The translations under genes were made by a program, and so were the position numbers. A DNA stretch of 64,000 nucleotides from NCBI GenBank assembly GCA_900073065.1, contig FJOG01000007.1, positions 235,852 to 299,851 on the forward strand, written 5' to 3'. Of this stretch, positions 1-12,328 are shown piece after piece; the first letter of the stretch is position 1; each line of letters begins with the position of its first letter. The notes under the pieces were generated by a model. The model saw only the letters and a program-made list of their open reading frames with translations. It was not told where the DNA came from and did not search any database. This stretch comes from Phialocephala subalpina. Taxonomy: Eukaryota; Ascomycota; Leotiomycetes; Helotiales; Mollisiaceae.

Positions 1-383
1 TTATAAAAAGAGAGTGTAGAAATTTAACGCGTCGACGCGTCTCGCTTAGGTGGGCCGTGCGTGGTGGCCCCTACTCTTACTATACCGAAAACTGGTTCCT
101 GGAGTGTGGACTCACACCAACCGAAATTTTTGCTTTAGAACTTAGAAGCGTTCTATATTCACCACCTGTTTTTCAACGGCAGCGTTCAACAAGACAACGT
201 GCATAAGCAGTTAATTGCACTCGAAAGAGTGGTAACCCGCACCTGTGAAAGGGATCTGGAATGGGGCTTCTAAGAATGCGAATCTCAGAATGTGAGTTCC
301 GCTGCAAAAGTCTCCGTCGCAGCTGAGTTCAGGCTCCGGAGAAAAAAACAGCGATAGCCTGAAGCAAAACCATATTGAGCAGC

Positions 384-600
384 AATGCCTGCAGAAGACA
401 TTTTTAGGCTGTGCGCCTAGTTTCAGTGGGACTAAAATTCAGCGTTGGCCTGAACTAATGCTCATCAAAGATTTTGGGGCTGTGCGCCGAGCTTCAATGG
501 AAATCAAACCAAGCGATGCCCTAAACCAATGCCTACGAAAGACTTCTAGGCTGTGCGCGCAGCTTCCTATCAGTATAAACTCAGCGTCTTCCAGCATGCA
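384..600. repeat. Diverged ~72-bp tandem repeat, three copies
   Basis: Three consecutive units start with AATGC at 384, 457 and 528 (spacings 73 and 71). Each unit has an AAAGA/GAAGAC block followed by GGCTGTGCGC, then a CAGTTTCA/CAGCTTC-like block, and the unit ends with an AGCG-GCCT-like block. The copies differ by many substitutions, so the array is old. A partial unit may precede 384. No coding function is evident. Confidence 0.6.
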
Positions 601-820
601 AGCCCCTATCCATTTATGACATCAAACACAGGAAGCGGCCACACACTGCTGAGCAGAGTTAGTTCTACCACATTTATTATCCCGACTTTCCATCTTCCAT
701 GTAGCTCTCCCAAATCAGGCGATACCGTGCTGAAGGACGATGCTCGATACTCACTATTCGCAATTCGCGTATCCGTCAAGGCGATGGAAATTAGCGGTGT
801 ACCCGCTGGGGTTTTGAGGT

Positions 821-945
821 TTAGGCGCTGGAGAGTCCCTGAAAAGAGCGATGCTTTTGCGGATGCGGGTTTTCGGTTTTCAGGGCTTAGGCGCTAAAGA
901 GTCCCTAAAGTAAGTAGTCCTTTGGCGGATGCGGGGTTTTCCGAA
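821..945. repeat. ~66-bp direct repeat, two copies
   Basis: TTAGGCGCT occurs at 821 and 887. In both copies it is followed by AGAGTCCCT, then by GCGGATGCGGG and a TTTTC run. A shorter 38-bp direct repeat follows at 1061 and 1099 (TGCGCCTC, then GGTTTTCTG). Both are diverged minisatellite-like repeats in non-coding DNA. Confidence 0.55.
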
Positions 946-2204
946 ACGGCCGACATCTGAGGCTGGTGTACGGAAGGAGCGAGGAAAATTGGGCTGGCTT
1001 AAGCTGATCGCGATTTCGCATTTGGCATTCTTCGTTCTCCCTACTTAATGCGACACTAGCTGCGCCTCGATCCTTTGGTTTTCTGCCACTTCAAAACTTG
1101 CGCCTCAATCGTTTTTGGTTTTCTGTAATTCTAAATTACGGAACATAAATTACGACCCTCACACTCCGTCCCGCACCGCGTTTTCAGGCTTCGAATTTCT
1201 GAACAATAAAGCAGCCGAGCCTTTCATCAAGCAAAAAAGTGACAAGTGCGCTAAATGACCGTTAGACCATCAAAGATGTGTAGCTGATTAGCTAATTGAT
1301 AATGCAGAAGTAGTTATTTAAATTTATATTGGCTTTTGTGGGCTCCAGCATCAGAGGATGACTATTGGCGAGGAAATGTGGGGCTGGTCAGCCATCTTTT
1401 TTTTGTTATGGCCCCCAAACCCGGGTCTCGCTGCGCCCGAGAGTGAAGATATAATTTTTCTTGCATGGTTTCAAAACATGTGCCTCAGGCTTATACGAAG
1501 GTAATTAATACTAATTTTGTCGCAAGTCCAGTAACAAACCCGGTAGCACGCCCTGTAAGAGACTGGCAAGAGACCCAGTGGCAAACCGCACCAAGACCTG
1601 AAACAGTTCGGACGTTTGTCTTGACGAATTGCAATACTTCGTAAAGTTGAGAATATGTTGCTGCTGCACTTATTTTTATTTGGTGTTTATCATTTACATT
1701 TTGTATCAAATTTCATAGTCTTCCACTCATTTCCGCTTCCTAGAAAAAAGAAGAAATCGCTGCCGGAGCGTCGCTTTTGCCTTCCCTGTCGTTCAGTGGT
1801 TCCTTCTTCATGTCACAGTGCCGAGTTGCAAAGCTGTAGGAACAAGTCAGATCCCGTTGACTTCTGAAGTGTGAGTCGACGCCTAGAACAGACTCGAATG
1901 AGGGAAGACGAAAGGTGCCACACATGTCATTGATTTCGCTGAAGTTGGGTTATATTCGAAGTCGATCGCCATAAAGACGACGTTGAGAGGTATGCGATTC
2001 TTGTAGATTGAGAGCGTAATTGGAGCGTTCTTATGAAGGGGGTCGTCTGTGGAGAGAGCTGTCCATGATCGAGCCATGTGATACCAAAGTTGTATATACC
2101 ACCAGATCAGTGAGAGGATTGTACGGGGCGTGACGCCCTTCCTAGCCCAAAACCCAGAGGGAGGGGGGCTTAGTCTCACTCATTTTTGAGAAGTTCGAAT
2201 AGAG

Positions 2205-2530
2205 GTCGAGCAAATACGTAATAAGGAACCACATTACGAAATATTGTAATTGTAACAAAAAAAGCTCATTACTTAATATTACAATCTATATTGGCGCACG
2301 TGACTCAAATCTAACTAATCAGAGAGCTAGGATTCACGAATAGCTTCCAAAATCTTCGCAGTTAAGACAAATTCTACTATTTTTAGCTTTAAAATTTTTT
2401 TTTATATATAATTATACTTTGTTTATGCACTTTTATGCATATTTGTAACCGGATAACTATCTCAAGCTTATTATTACGTATTGGCTCAAAAGCTCATTAT
2501 TTCGTAACGTAATAATTACATTTTCTCGAT
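2205..2530. repeat. AT-rich segment with imperfect inverted ends
   Basis: About 325 bases much richer in A+T than the flanks. The left end (TCGAGCAAATACG, then ATTACGAAATA) resembles the reverse complement of the right end (TCGAGAAAATG, then GTTACGAAATA), and AAAGCTCATTA occurs near both ends in direct orientation. This is compatible with a degenerate MITE-like element, but the arms are only partly complementary and I see no clear target-site duplication. Confidence 0.3.
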
Positions 2531-4811
2531 CCCTAAGTTCGAGTCTCAAGTCCTTGTCTCAATAGTACTGAGCCTGCGGGCGCCACTAGCCCTATAGAGC
2601 GTAGCGCCCTCGCTAAGACAAATTATGTGACGTTGGAACCCATAAGTTTAAACCTTCCTTGTGTAGTTTTCGTCGTGACCCCTTAACAAGGTTTCGGGTA
2701 TGTACGGCAAGCTCCAGGAGGAAGTCCTTTCAGGCAACCCTAATGCGTCTTGTAGTATCTCCAGACTCCGTAGTTCGATGCGTCATCGAAGCCTCTGACG
2801 CTCTTCATACTTCCCCCGTGCTCGATCTGGCCTTCACATGTGCTTGGGGAAACCCATCGCAGAGATGTGCTTACACATGGTCCGAAGTTTTAATATTGGT
2901 TGAGCTACAAGCAATTCAAAGTGAAAGGCAAGACTTGGATGATGACGGTGCTCACCCGTTCTCTCAGACGAATGGGACTGGATGGACGGGTCCGGGTACG
3001 GCCGGGCACTGTCTTGAACTACATCGTAGATTGCTTAAGGGTGTAGAAGTCGATCGCAAACAATATTTGGAATAAATCTGAAATGGTGATGGCATAGAAC
3101 CAGACTAGAACTCCATCGGCAAGATCCTCAAATCGTGTCCACGTCAACTTCCGTTTAACATTTCCGAATAGGGATATTTGTGAGGATGTTTTGAACCGTC
3201 ACGAAGTACGTTGACGAACGGCCGACTGGCGTGCACTAACATCCACTTGGAGTATAACAACGGTCGTACATGAGCATGTATACATCGACAAATGATGTCT
3301 GTGAAGGAGAGTTGGAGGTTCAGATAAAGTGTTTATGAAGGGCACTAGCCGCATATAGCTAACCGCCACGCTAGTACTAATGACTTCGGCATGCTGAAGA
3401 GAAACGAGAAACATCTTCTGTAAGGAAGCGAAACATCTGCAACACCTCAACCTCAATCGTCCCTCTCGCCATTGAAGCCACTTGAACACGGTCCCACGCC
3501 TTGGCAATCTTCAAGGCAGCTATTCCACTCCGAGTAGAGCGCCCACGATGTCTGCGATCCTCGGGCCATCTCTCAACGCGACGAACAGTTGTCGACCTGA
3601 TGACCGCCTGTGTCTCGCAAACACGACACTCAATAGCTTGGACTTCCCGGAACACACTTCCAAGCCATACGGTACTCCAAGAAATCTGCTCCGTGCATGA
3701 ACCCCAGCACCGGGAGCCGTTCCGTGTGGCCGCACACCACGAACTAGCCATCACTCGGGATTGGACTCAACCCCACGCTCCCCAGACTCTCTATCGGACC
3801 GTTTCCGTTGGCATATCTACCTCATTTTGCAGTCGGATTGGCCCATCCAGAAGATTGCAATTGGGTTGTCAGGGGAGCAGGAACCCATAGCCATGAACGA
3901 TACCATAAGGCTGGCTTTGCATCATAATTCCTTTTCCCCGGCATACTTTGAACGATGCCGCACGAGACGGAAACCTTTTGGCATCGCCCTCCTGCGCCCC
4001 CAGCAATCTGAATCAACGTCCATCAATCTCGCAGCAACTTGCTCTAGCGTTACCTTTGCGTGTTTGCGAGGCGCTAGCTGGCCCACGATAGCCTCCTTAT
4101 CTCCCTCCAAGCCTTCCAAAAATCGTATGAAGGCTGTCTTCCTGTACCAGGTCACGACAAGATGTTGTCAGGTATGTCGTGCTACAGGACAGGGACAGCT
4201 GTACCGAATTGGCCTATGGGGTCCTATCCGAAAAGAGTCACGCTGCTCTGGGGTTGTGATATCAATTGGATTTTCAATTTGACCGCCCTTTGAAGCTATT
4301 GTGAGAAAGGACAGGCCTGAGCGAGCGTCGCCCTGCTTATTTGGTGTAGCTCTTGCTCGAGTGAGTATATGAACTTGTTTCGCCACCCACTTTCTGTCGA
4401 TTTTCTACTGTTCTTTCCAGAGCGATCTTCCTCAATATTCTACTCTTATTCTGCTATTCAAGCTTTACGACATTGTTGTTTTGTGTCTGAAGTCTCCAGG
4501 CTCTTTAATACTTCGTCCTCGCAAGTCTCTCGCTGACACGACCTCCGTTGCCTCCACATTGCACCTTGAAGGACCAAAGACCCTTCCAACCGTATCCAAG
4601 TGGACGACATCAATCTCTCCTAAGTCGACCCCACCAAAAGGCTTCAGAACTTCTTACAAATCGAAGCCTTATCATACCACATTCAAGCGAGACACGTCTA
4701 TCTCTTCCAAGACAACTCCGCCAACAAGAGAATCCCATCAACAAGTCAACTCTACAAACACACCAACCTTCCAGTCGCCCCATCGCTCAGTCGTTCTACG
4801 CATCCTCCTTC

Positions 4812-5069
4812 ATGGCACACAAAGGTTCCTCAACCAAAGCCCATAACGGCTCCACAAAGCCCGTCAAGTCCTCATCCCACCCTTCAAAATCTCACAAGCA
4901 CACCGACAAAGCCTCCAAGGCATCCTCATCGCAAGAGCGAGTCGACAGGTTCATCAAGGACGATAGAGACTACAAGTCTCATGCAGTCACGGAATATGAC
5001 CCATATCAGGACGAGGCTAGGAGACAACATGAAGAGCAGTTGAAGGATGTTATTGAGAAGAGGTATTGA
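4812..5069 (+). CDS. Small basic Ser/Lys-rich orphan protein (85 aa)
   Basis: I do not recognise this protein. It starts at an ATG inside a longer open frame that has no upstream ATG. The first half is low complexity (Ser, Lys, His, Thr); the second half is charged and probably helical, containing DRFIKDDRDYKSH and ending DEARRQHEEQLKDVIEKRY. The charged C-terminus is what makes it look like a real product rather than a chance frame. No signal peptide or membrane segment is visible. The ATG context is weak and an upstream spliced exon cannot be excluded. Confidence 0.45.
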   Translation: MAHKGSSTKAHNGSTKPVKSSSHPSKSHKHTDKASKASSSQERVDRFIKDDRDYKSHAVTEYDPYQDEARRQHEEQLKDVIEKRY

Positions 5070-5904
5070 CTGACGCTGGGTGCTTTCTCATTGCCTCGAG
5101 CTCGGTCAGGCATCTGAATACATCCTTGATTTTCTGCTTGACGACCAGCAATTTGGGTTTCGCTTCTAGTTAAGACGACGCCAAGGAAGTTCTCATGAAT
5201 TGTTTCAGTGTGGAGGGTTACGTTGAGTTTTGGCAATTTTCGATTGGGGTTTGTCTGCGATGAGTTAGCACATTAGAACCTCGGAAGGCATGTCTAGCTA
5301 GATGCCCCGCTTCAACCCGGGCATTGGGGAGCTTTTATTGAACCACAAAGGGCCATAAATTATGGGATGGCGGATATTTGGAATCTTCTAGGAGTTTGAG
5401 ATTTGTGAGGTTCTCGGGAGCTTTTTGGCACTTTCAGCATCTTTGAAGTTTCGGGAAATTTTTGGGAGTCTGCTATTTTGGGGGTGAACTATGTTAGCCA
5501 CTCATTCCCATCCCACGATTCTGTTCACATTTGGCACACAGAAGCTCTAGCGCGGCGTTTTGGGACGCAATAAAGCGGACTAGATGGAAGCCTAATTAGC
5601 GGTGGTCTGGCAGGTGCGCGATAATTACTAGATAGATTCCAATTAAATATGATACCCACAGAGAGCTCAATTTTCTTGCTATTCATCTATTTCATACATT
5701 TCTAGCTCTACATGATAGATACAATTGTACAGAGAGGGATATGTACCACTAAATGCCATGTTTCCCAGGACGCCTGTACAGTGCCCTGAACCTATCGTAC
5801 AACATACAACCCACCTCACTGCTGTGGGAAAAAGTTTCCAGGTCTGACCAACTCGTCGGACCCCGAGAAAGCTCCAAATGATTGATGGTTCTGAACATGT
5901 GCAA
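5070..5904. other. Intergenic, convergent 3' ends
   Basis: About 830 bases between the stop of the small orphan gene and the stop of the aspartyl-tRNA synthetase gene on the other strand. I see no open frame of note, no RNA gene and no clear repeat; it should hold the 3' untranslated regions of both neighbours. Confidence 0.5.
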
Positions 5905-8274
5905 TCACTCCACTTGCGAATCTGCCTTCACCTTCTCCAAAGCCTCCTTAGCACCCTCACTCAAATCCAACCCATACCTCTTCAACTCCTCCGGTCTAAT
6001 CAACCCCGGACTCTTAACCATCATATCCTCACCCTTTGAGCTCTTCGGGAACGCAATAACATCCCTAACCGACTCCCTTCCAGTCATAACCGCGATCAAA
6101 CGATCAAACCCAATAGCGAACCCAGCATGTGGTGGACACCCAGTACGTAGGGCCTCAAGAAGATGTGAGAAATCGTTAATTCGATCATCGCTCATCTTCA
6201 AGATATTCTTCATGACGAATCTCTGCATTTCGGCGTTATGAATACGTCGACTTCCACCACCTAGCTCGACACCGTTGACGACGAGATCGTAGTGATCTGC
6301 TTTTGCTTCAAGTGGTTTCCAGAGTAATAAATCGACGTCTTTGTCTGATTTTGGGGCTGTGAATGGGTGGTGCGTAGCTGAGAATCCTGCTTTGCCTCCT
6401 TGGCCTGGATCGCCACCGTTCTCAAGAGTGAACATTGGGAAATCGGTGACCCATAGATATATATGTCTTGGATCTTGCTCAACGAGTCCTTCGGCAATAG
6501 CAGCTTTCTCGATCGCGAGTCGGAGTTTTCCTATCATTGTGGAGCCGCCTGAGAATGGGAGATCTGGACGGGCTTGGACGACTAGAAGATCGCCATCGTT
6601 GAAAGTGCAGTTTGCTTCATGGGTCAGGTCGTCTTCCCATGGCTGCTGGGAGATTTGGGAATAGATGTATTCCAGCTTCTGGGATCCTTCGTGTCCGAAA
6701 GCTGATAGACCTGTCAAAGGCTTGCGGGGATCGTAGATGAAGATTCCTGGTGCTCCGTCTGGGTTCGAGTTGAATATCTCGGCCTCGGGTGAGTCGAGGA
6801 AAGTTGTGATGAATTTTTGTACTTCTGCTGGAGAAGCATTGAGTTTGACTTTGAAAGCTTCGATTACCGGCTTCTTGATTGATGTGATCATATTGCGGAG
6901 TTCGGGAGAAACAGTTTGATCGATGCGGTGGATCTGTTGGGTTAGTTTATGGTCTTGTTGCGCAGTCAATCCTTAGCTTACTAGGCCTTTCAGTCTAAGA
7001 TCTGGTTTATCTGAGCCATATTTGGACATTGCTTTGTCGTACTCAAGTCGCCAGAACCTTTGAGGTCGTGTTGGGTATTCAAAGAGAGTACCGGGCTTGG
7101 CAAATTTTTTATAAATGTCTTTGATCAGTGTCTGCACTCTTCCCATGACACCACGGCCATCTGTAAATGCCATCTCAAGATCTATCTGAGGAGTGTAAGC
7201 CGAGTTGAGAAGAATGTACTGTAAAGATATGCAACACGTACCTGAGTGAACTCGGGTTGCCTGTCTGCGCGAAGATCTTCATCTCGGAAACATCTTGCAA
7301 ATTGGAAATACCTGTGGATTCCACTAGCCATCAAGATTTGTTTGTACTGTTGAGGACTTTGCGGAAGCGCGTAGGCATAGCCTTGCCTTCTAGTTGGAAC
7401 AAGGAATTCTTTTGCCCCTTCAGGTGTTGATTTGAAAAGAATGGGTGTTTCAATTTCTTGAAACTCAGATAAGCTCTCTCTGACATATGCGGCAACTGCA
7501 GACCGGAATACTAACCTCTCCTTCAGCTCCGTATCATAGCGAATCTGGAGATGCCGATGCTGAGGAGGGAAGACATGGTCGGAACCGTGATGTATATCAG
7601 CTGGAAAGCTGTTGAGGCATTTGATGCCATCCGCCTTGAGCTCGATCTCGTTAATAGGTATAACGGATTCCCACCGCTTATCGCCGAGTGGCTCTTCCAT
7701 ATCCTCCTTGCCTTTCTTCGGCGCCCGCTTCTTCGCCACTGTCCCCCGGAAGCCTACGGCACTTCCTGGCCGAATGCTGTTAAGCTTCTTGCAAAGGGCT
7801 GCATCCTGGCAGACAATCTGCAACAGTTCTGATGATGACCGATCTGATGCTGACCGTTCTGGTGCTGAGGGCACTTGTACATGTGCAAAGGCTAGCGCTT
7901 CTCCCAAGTTGATGATCTTGTGGAGATGTCCAGCAGCTACAACGGTATTGCCTATCATCGAGCGACGGACGTTCTTTGCAAATCGAGTCGGAAAGCCAAG
8001 CCCATCTGGAATAGTCAGGGAAGGATGCTCGAGTATGCAGAGGAACAGGAAACTTACATGTCGACTTGAATTCCTTCCAGAATTGTGCGTCAGCTACATT
8101 ATGCCTCGATTGACCTTCGTCTCCAGCTGCCTCTTCAAGTCTATGGTGTTGGTGGAAACATCGTGCTGGCAATTGTCCCGGCAGACTCGATGGCGCACTC
8201 CATAAGACCTTTGTTAATGTCCTTGGTTGACATCGTCTCAACACATGCCTAGCAGAACATGCGGCGATCGTCAT
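5905..8274 (-). CDS. MSD1: Mitochondrial aspartyl-tRNA synthetase
   Basis: Charges tRNA(Asp) with aspartate in the mitochondrion. Four exons fit in frame: 8274-8058, 8005-7242, 7185-6982 and 6933-5905, giving 737 aa; introns have GTAAGT, GTACGT and GTAAGC donors. The N-terminus is rich in Arg, Ser and Ala without acidic residues, as in a mitochondrial presequence, followed by an OB-fold anticodon-binding region. Class II motif 2 is seen as [18 protein letters not shown] joined across the second intron to IDLEMAF. A GAD-like insertion precedes the C-terminal catalytic part, and motif 3 is GFAIGFDRL near the end. The length and the insertion are those of the bacterial/mitochondrial AspRS type, not the shorter cytosolic one. 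Frame continuity at all three junctions supports the model. Confidence 0.93.
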
Positions 8275-9722
8275 TGCTCTTTATTGCTGGTCGAGAACTG
8301 TCGTTTGATTCCCTCCAAAAGCATCTTGAAGCTGTCCCTATCCGGCTAGCGCGAGCGGCAAATCCCGCGACGCCAAACTTTTATATGCGATTTCGCGCAG
8401 CCAGAAGTTTTCTTTCTTCTTCATGACCTTCCAAGTTTTAAACAAGTGAGTCCCAACTTTACCCCACAAATGATCTTGTAATTGCTAACATGCTCTAGAT
8501 GATGAAGAGCCAGCGTGTTTATATGACTACAATCCCTCCTTCTCGAACTTCCAAACTCTCCCTTCACCGGGTTTCAGTGGTCTGGTTGTGAGAGGAGGTA
8601 GGGAGCGTGAAATAAGCGTTCGACACACACCTTGTTCAATTTCGGACGCGATGAAGGCATCTCTGAACCCATAACTTGGAAGGCATACTTTGTGCTGGCT
8701 TTTGCGTAGGCCTAGCTTGTTCTCTTTTCGAAGGTCGACCACATCTGCGAAAGTGTGCACGGAATATCTTGAAGAGATGGGCCGTCTTGGAATTCCTTTT
8801 TGTTGTTGGACTAACATCTAGGTACCCTCCTCTACTTTTCCTGATTTCCTGAGTGTTGATCGTCGAGTCATCGGCATTTTGTCCCTTTCGGAGGCTCCCA
8901 ATTTGCGAGCTTCTACATACCCTTGGTTTCATTGCAGTATCTTGTCCTTGGAGCGCGTGGCCAAGCCGTACAAGTATTAAGCTTGTCGGGCTCTTTAACC
9001 TGGCTGAATCGAGGGTATTCTGCGAATTGGGGTGTGGAGATGGTTTGTATTTCTACTGAGGTAAGGCATGTGGGACATGGGTTCTCCCGGAGGTTTGTAT
9101 CTACCACCATGCCTTCGTAGAGATAACGAGAGAAACACTTTTGTAACATAGAATCTCACTTTATTTTTCTCAAATGACTGTTGGATGGCGCACTGTGAGC
9201 TCTCCGCATTGACCCAAGCCGACCCTGAAAACGAATGGCTTGTCTCATTCGTCAATCACGGACCCGTCACAATGACGCTGCCAACTGACAACTCAGCCAT
9301 CGCACTACCACTCGACATGGAGTGATAGTCAAAGAACTCTGGGGTTTGGTGTACAAGACACGATGCAAATTTAGTCTTGATATCCACCACTATGCACGTC
9401 TTCTTTGAGTTCCTGTAATCCTCGCCCGTTGCTTTAGTGCCGTCGTAATAATTCCCGATATTATTTCACAAGTAGATTGAAGTTCAGGCCGAGACGAACA
9501 ACCTTAACCAAGCTTCCGACCACCACCGCGACGAAACCCATTCAAAGCAAACACTGCTTCCAACTGCGACCCCAGACCACCAAGCTCTTGTCCCGGATAA
9601 ACTTGAGCATCCAACCAAACCACTGCCCACTGCCTGTTCCTCCTACCTGCGCGACAAATACAGGTCGTGGTCTCCGTTGGCAGAGGCTGTCGCAAGCCTG
9701 ATCCGGCGGCCTTGAGTTCGAG
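8275..9722. other. Intergenic with a possible unrecognised minus-strand gene
   Basis: The minus strand holds short frames at 8527-8817, 8636-8932 and 8913-9149, with plausible splice signals between them (for example ACACTCAG near 8848). One frame contains two Cys two residues apart (NPCPTC). I could not join them into a convincing protein and recognise no family. The left end includes the promoter of the tRNA synthetase gene, the right end that of the AP180-like gene. Treat any gene here as unproven. Confidence 0.3.
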
Positions 9723-11928
9723 ATGGCAAGCTCTTTTGAAAAGTCGGTGAAGGGTGCGACAAAGATCAAGGTGAGTGTACCTTGTTGGAAAGACTGGAGG
9801 AATCAATCTGCTATTACATTTGCTAACTTGCGTGTTAAATAGGCCGCCCCGCCGAAGTCGAAGTATGCTTGTCCTATACGTGGAATTACGAGCTTGAGCT
9901 GACAAGTCCTGCCTTTCAGATATATCGAACACATTCTCATCGCGACGCATTCTGGCGAAAATGGAGTGGCCGAAGTGTTCCGAGCTTTGCAGAACCGGTT
10001 ACGAGACTCGACATGGACGGTGGTATTCAAGAGTCTGATCACAGTACATTTGATGATTAGAGAGGGTTCGCCGGATGTTACGTTGGCATATCTGGCACGG
10101 CATAGGAGCATGCTGGCTATAGGCAGCTTCTCTGATGGTAGGTGGAAATGAAGTCCTGAGCTATTGAACCTGCAAAGGCTCAGGCCGGATAGGCAATTTG
10201 ATAGAGGCCGTGCTGACTGAGCATGGTCAAGTTCAAACCCAGGGCCGGAATATACGACATTACACGAATTACCTGATGGAGAGAGCGAGGGCGTACCGGG
10301 ACACGAAATGCGACTTTGTTCGAGGGGCAGAGAATAGGTTGGAGAAGATGACGGTGGACAAGGGCCTTCTTCGCGAGACCGAAGCTGTCCAACACCAAAT
10401 TACTGCTCTATTGAAGTGCGATGTAGGTGTATATCCTATGTATCTGAAGGCAGCTGCTGAGAGGGCCAGGTATTGGAGAACGAACCAGAGAACGAAATCA
10501 CAATAACCGTCTTTCGGATGTTGGTATTGGATTTACTAGCTATGTTCCATGTCATGAACCAAGCTATGATTAATATTCTAGGTAAGTCATTCCCTGCTGT
10601 ACGTTTAACCTAGCTAATAGGGAAAAGGCCATTTCTTTGAGATGTCAAAGCCCGATGCCGAGCGTGCTATGGAGATTTACAATAACTTCACCAAGCAAAC
10701 GGACTTTGTCGTACAATATCTCAGCATTGCTCGCCAGTACGAGCACCAAACCCGAGTCGAAGTCCCAAAGCTGAAGCATGCTCCTGTGAACCTCGGGAAG
10801 CAATTACAGGAATATTTGAAGGATGAAGACTTCGAGATCAACAGAAGACAGTACTTGGCCGAACAAGAGTCGAAGAAGAATCGAACAAATGGTTCCTCGA
10901 CGAACGCTTTTTCGAAGCCTGCCAAGAGCGATGCAGAATCACGAGCTGCTACAGGACGTGCATTTCCTGACGCCACAAACCAATCAGCTACGAAGACCGC
11001 TGCACCAGCCAAAGGCCCAGATCCAGATCTCATCGACTTTTTCGATTCGATAGAGCAGAATCAACAACCTATGGCCACACAACCTGGAATGCAACAAGCT
11101 GCCCCTCAATTCAATGGCTTCCAAATGCAACAACCCCAGCAATTCCAACAGAATGGGTTCGCACCACAACAAACGGGATTCCAGAACCCAAATCAGTTCA
11201 GTCCACAGCAACAGCAGCAACCTTTCAATACAGGTTTCAATGGGGTGCAGCAACAACTACAGCAGCAACCACAACCTATCCAGACCAATTTTACTGGTGC
11301 TGGCTTTGGAGGCTATTCTCCTCAACCATCATTCCAACCAGGCGGCCTCTCTTCGATACCTCAAGATTCAGCCGTCAACTTCCAACAGCAAATGCCACAA
11401 CAACAACCACAGCAGCACCTGGGTCCTATGCAGACAGGAGCACAGCAAACTACCAATCCTTTCCGCCAGTCGATGATGGCGAACCCTGCCGGAATGCAAG
11501 GACCATCCTTCCCGGCATCACCTCCTGTCACATCCCCAATCACTCGCCAATCCACAAATCCATTTGCCAAGCATACCGTGACAGCCCCACCAGTTCAACC
11601 CGTCCAACCTTTCTCGCCACCACCTGATCAACAATACCAGCAAATGCAACCACAACAAACTGCAGCGCCGCTCCGACCTATGGCAACCGGCACCAACCCT
11701 TTCGCAAAGAATCTCGCCATGAATGCCGCGCAACGACCTCAGACGAGTACAGGTTTAGTGCCACAGCCAACAGGAAGCACAAACCCCTTCCGCCAAAGCC
11801 AGTTCGTAAACACCGCGACAGGTACAGGATGGCAACACAATCAGCAACCGATGGGTGGTGGTTTAGACAGTTTAGAAACGGTGCCAGTCTTTCCCAGACC
11901 GGCACAGCAACAGGCATGGCAGCAATAA
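9723..11928 (+). CDS. YAP1801: AP180/CALM-type clathrin assembly protein (ANTH domain)
   Basis: Endocytic adaptor that binds PI(4,5)P2 at the plasma membrane and recruits clathrin and EH-domain partners. Six exons join in frame: 9723-9770, 9843-9862, 9920-10137, 10232-10422, 10470-10581 and 10628-11928, giving 629 aa. The ANTH domain fills about residues 1-290: MASSFEKSVKGATKIK, then KYIEHILIATHSGE, the STWTVVFKSLITVHLMIREG helix and GRNIRHYTNYL. After it comes an acidic LIDFFD segment that could bind clathrin, then a Gln/Pro-rich disordered tail with four NPF motifs (TNPFRQ, TNPFAK, TNPFAK, TNPFRQ) that bind EH domains such as Pan1/Ede1. Domain order and length match yeast Yap1801/1802. Exon 2 is only 20 bases, which automatic gene finders may miss. 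Confidence 0.93.
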
Positions 11929-12328
11929 GTGGTGGTAATACGAGTGTTGTTTTCTTTTGGTTATGAAGATGATCATAGCATGGCGTTACGAGACAAGATT
12001 TGATTCACAATGCGACGTGGACTGAGAGAGGACATGGATTGGCAGGCAAAAGTGCGAATAATGTGGTATTACAATGGCCTTAAGCCTTAGATGAGCTGGC
12101 TATAGGAGTCTAATGAAAGACCTGACCGTGATCGATCCTTTTCCCGAATTCCATGACGTGCGTGGACATTCTACCCCTCGATTCTTTGACCCCTATCTCG
12201 CATCTCGGATTCATCATCCCTTCGAGCAAGTCCCAGCCAAGAAGGATCAACCATGAAAAGCTAATATGCAAACGCCAGTATCCATGCAATAACTCCGAAA
12301 CTCCGTCTTCGCTCCCATGAAATTTGCC
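11929..12328. other. Convergent 3' intergenic region
   Basis: About 400 bases between two converging genes (AP180-like on plus, TFB3 on minus). No open frame, repeat or RNA gene is apparent; it presumably holds both polyadenylation regions. Confidence 0.5.

Larger units (their letters stand above)
1..4811. other. Gene-poor left flank
   Basis: I see no convincing gene here. Open frames are short (about 60-170 codons), overlap each other on both strands and carry no family motif I recognise. The stretch holds diverged tandem repeats (384-600, 821-945, 1061-1130), an AT-rich patch (about 2205-2530), and from 2.6 to 4.4 kb a more GC-balanced region with minus-strand frames at 3377-3754 and 3922-4155 that could be remnants of an unrecognised gene. 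The mix looks like old repeat-rich intergenic DNA beside the housekeeping block. Confidence 0.5.

Noticed and set aside
2530..2600. tRNA-like TTCGAGTC stretch
   Set aside because: No acceptor stem, D-arm or anticodon arm could be paired around it.
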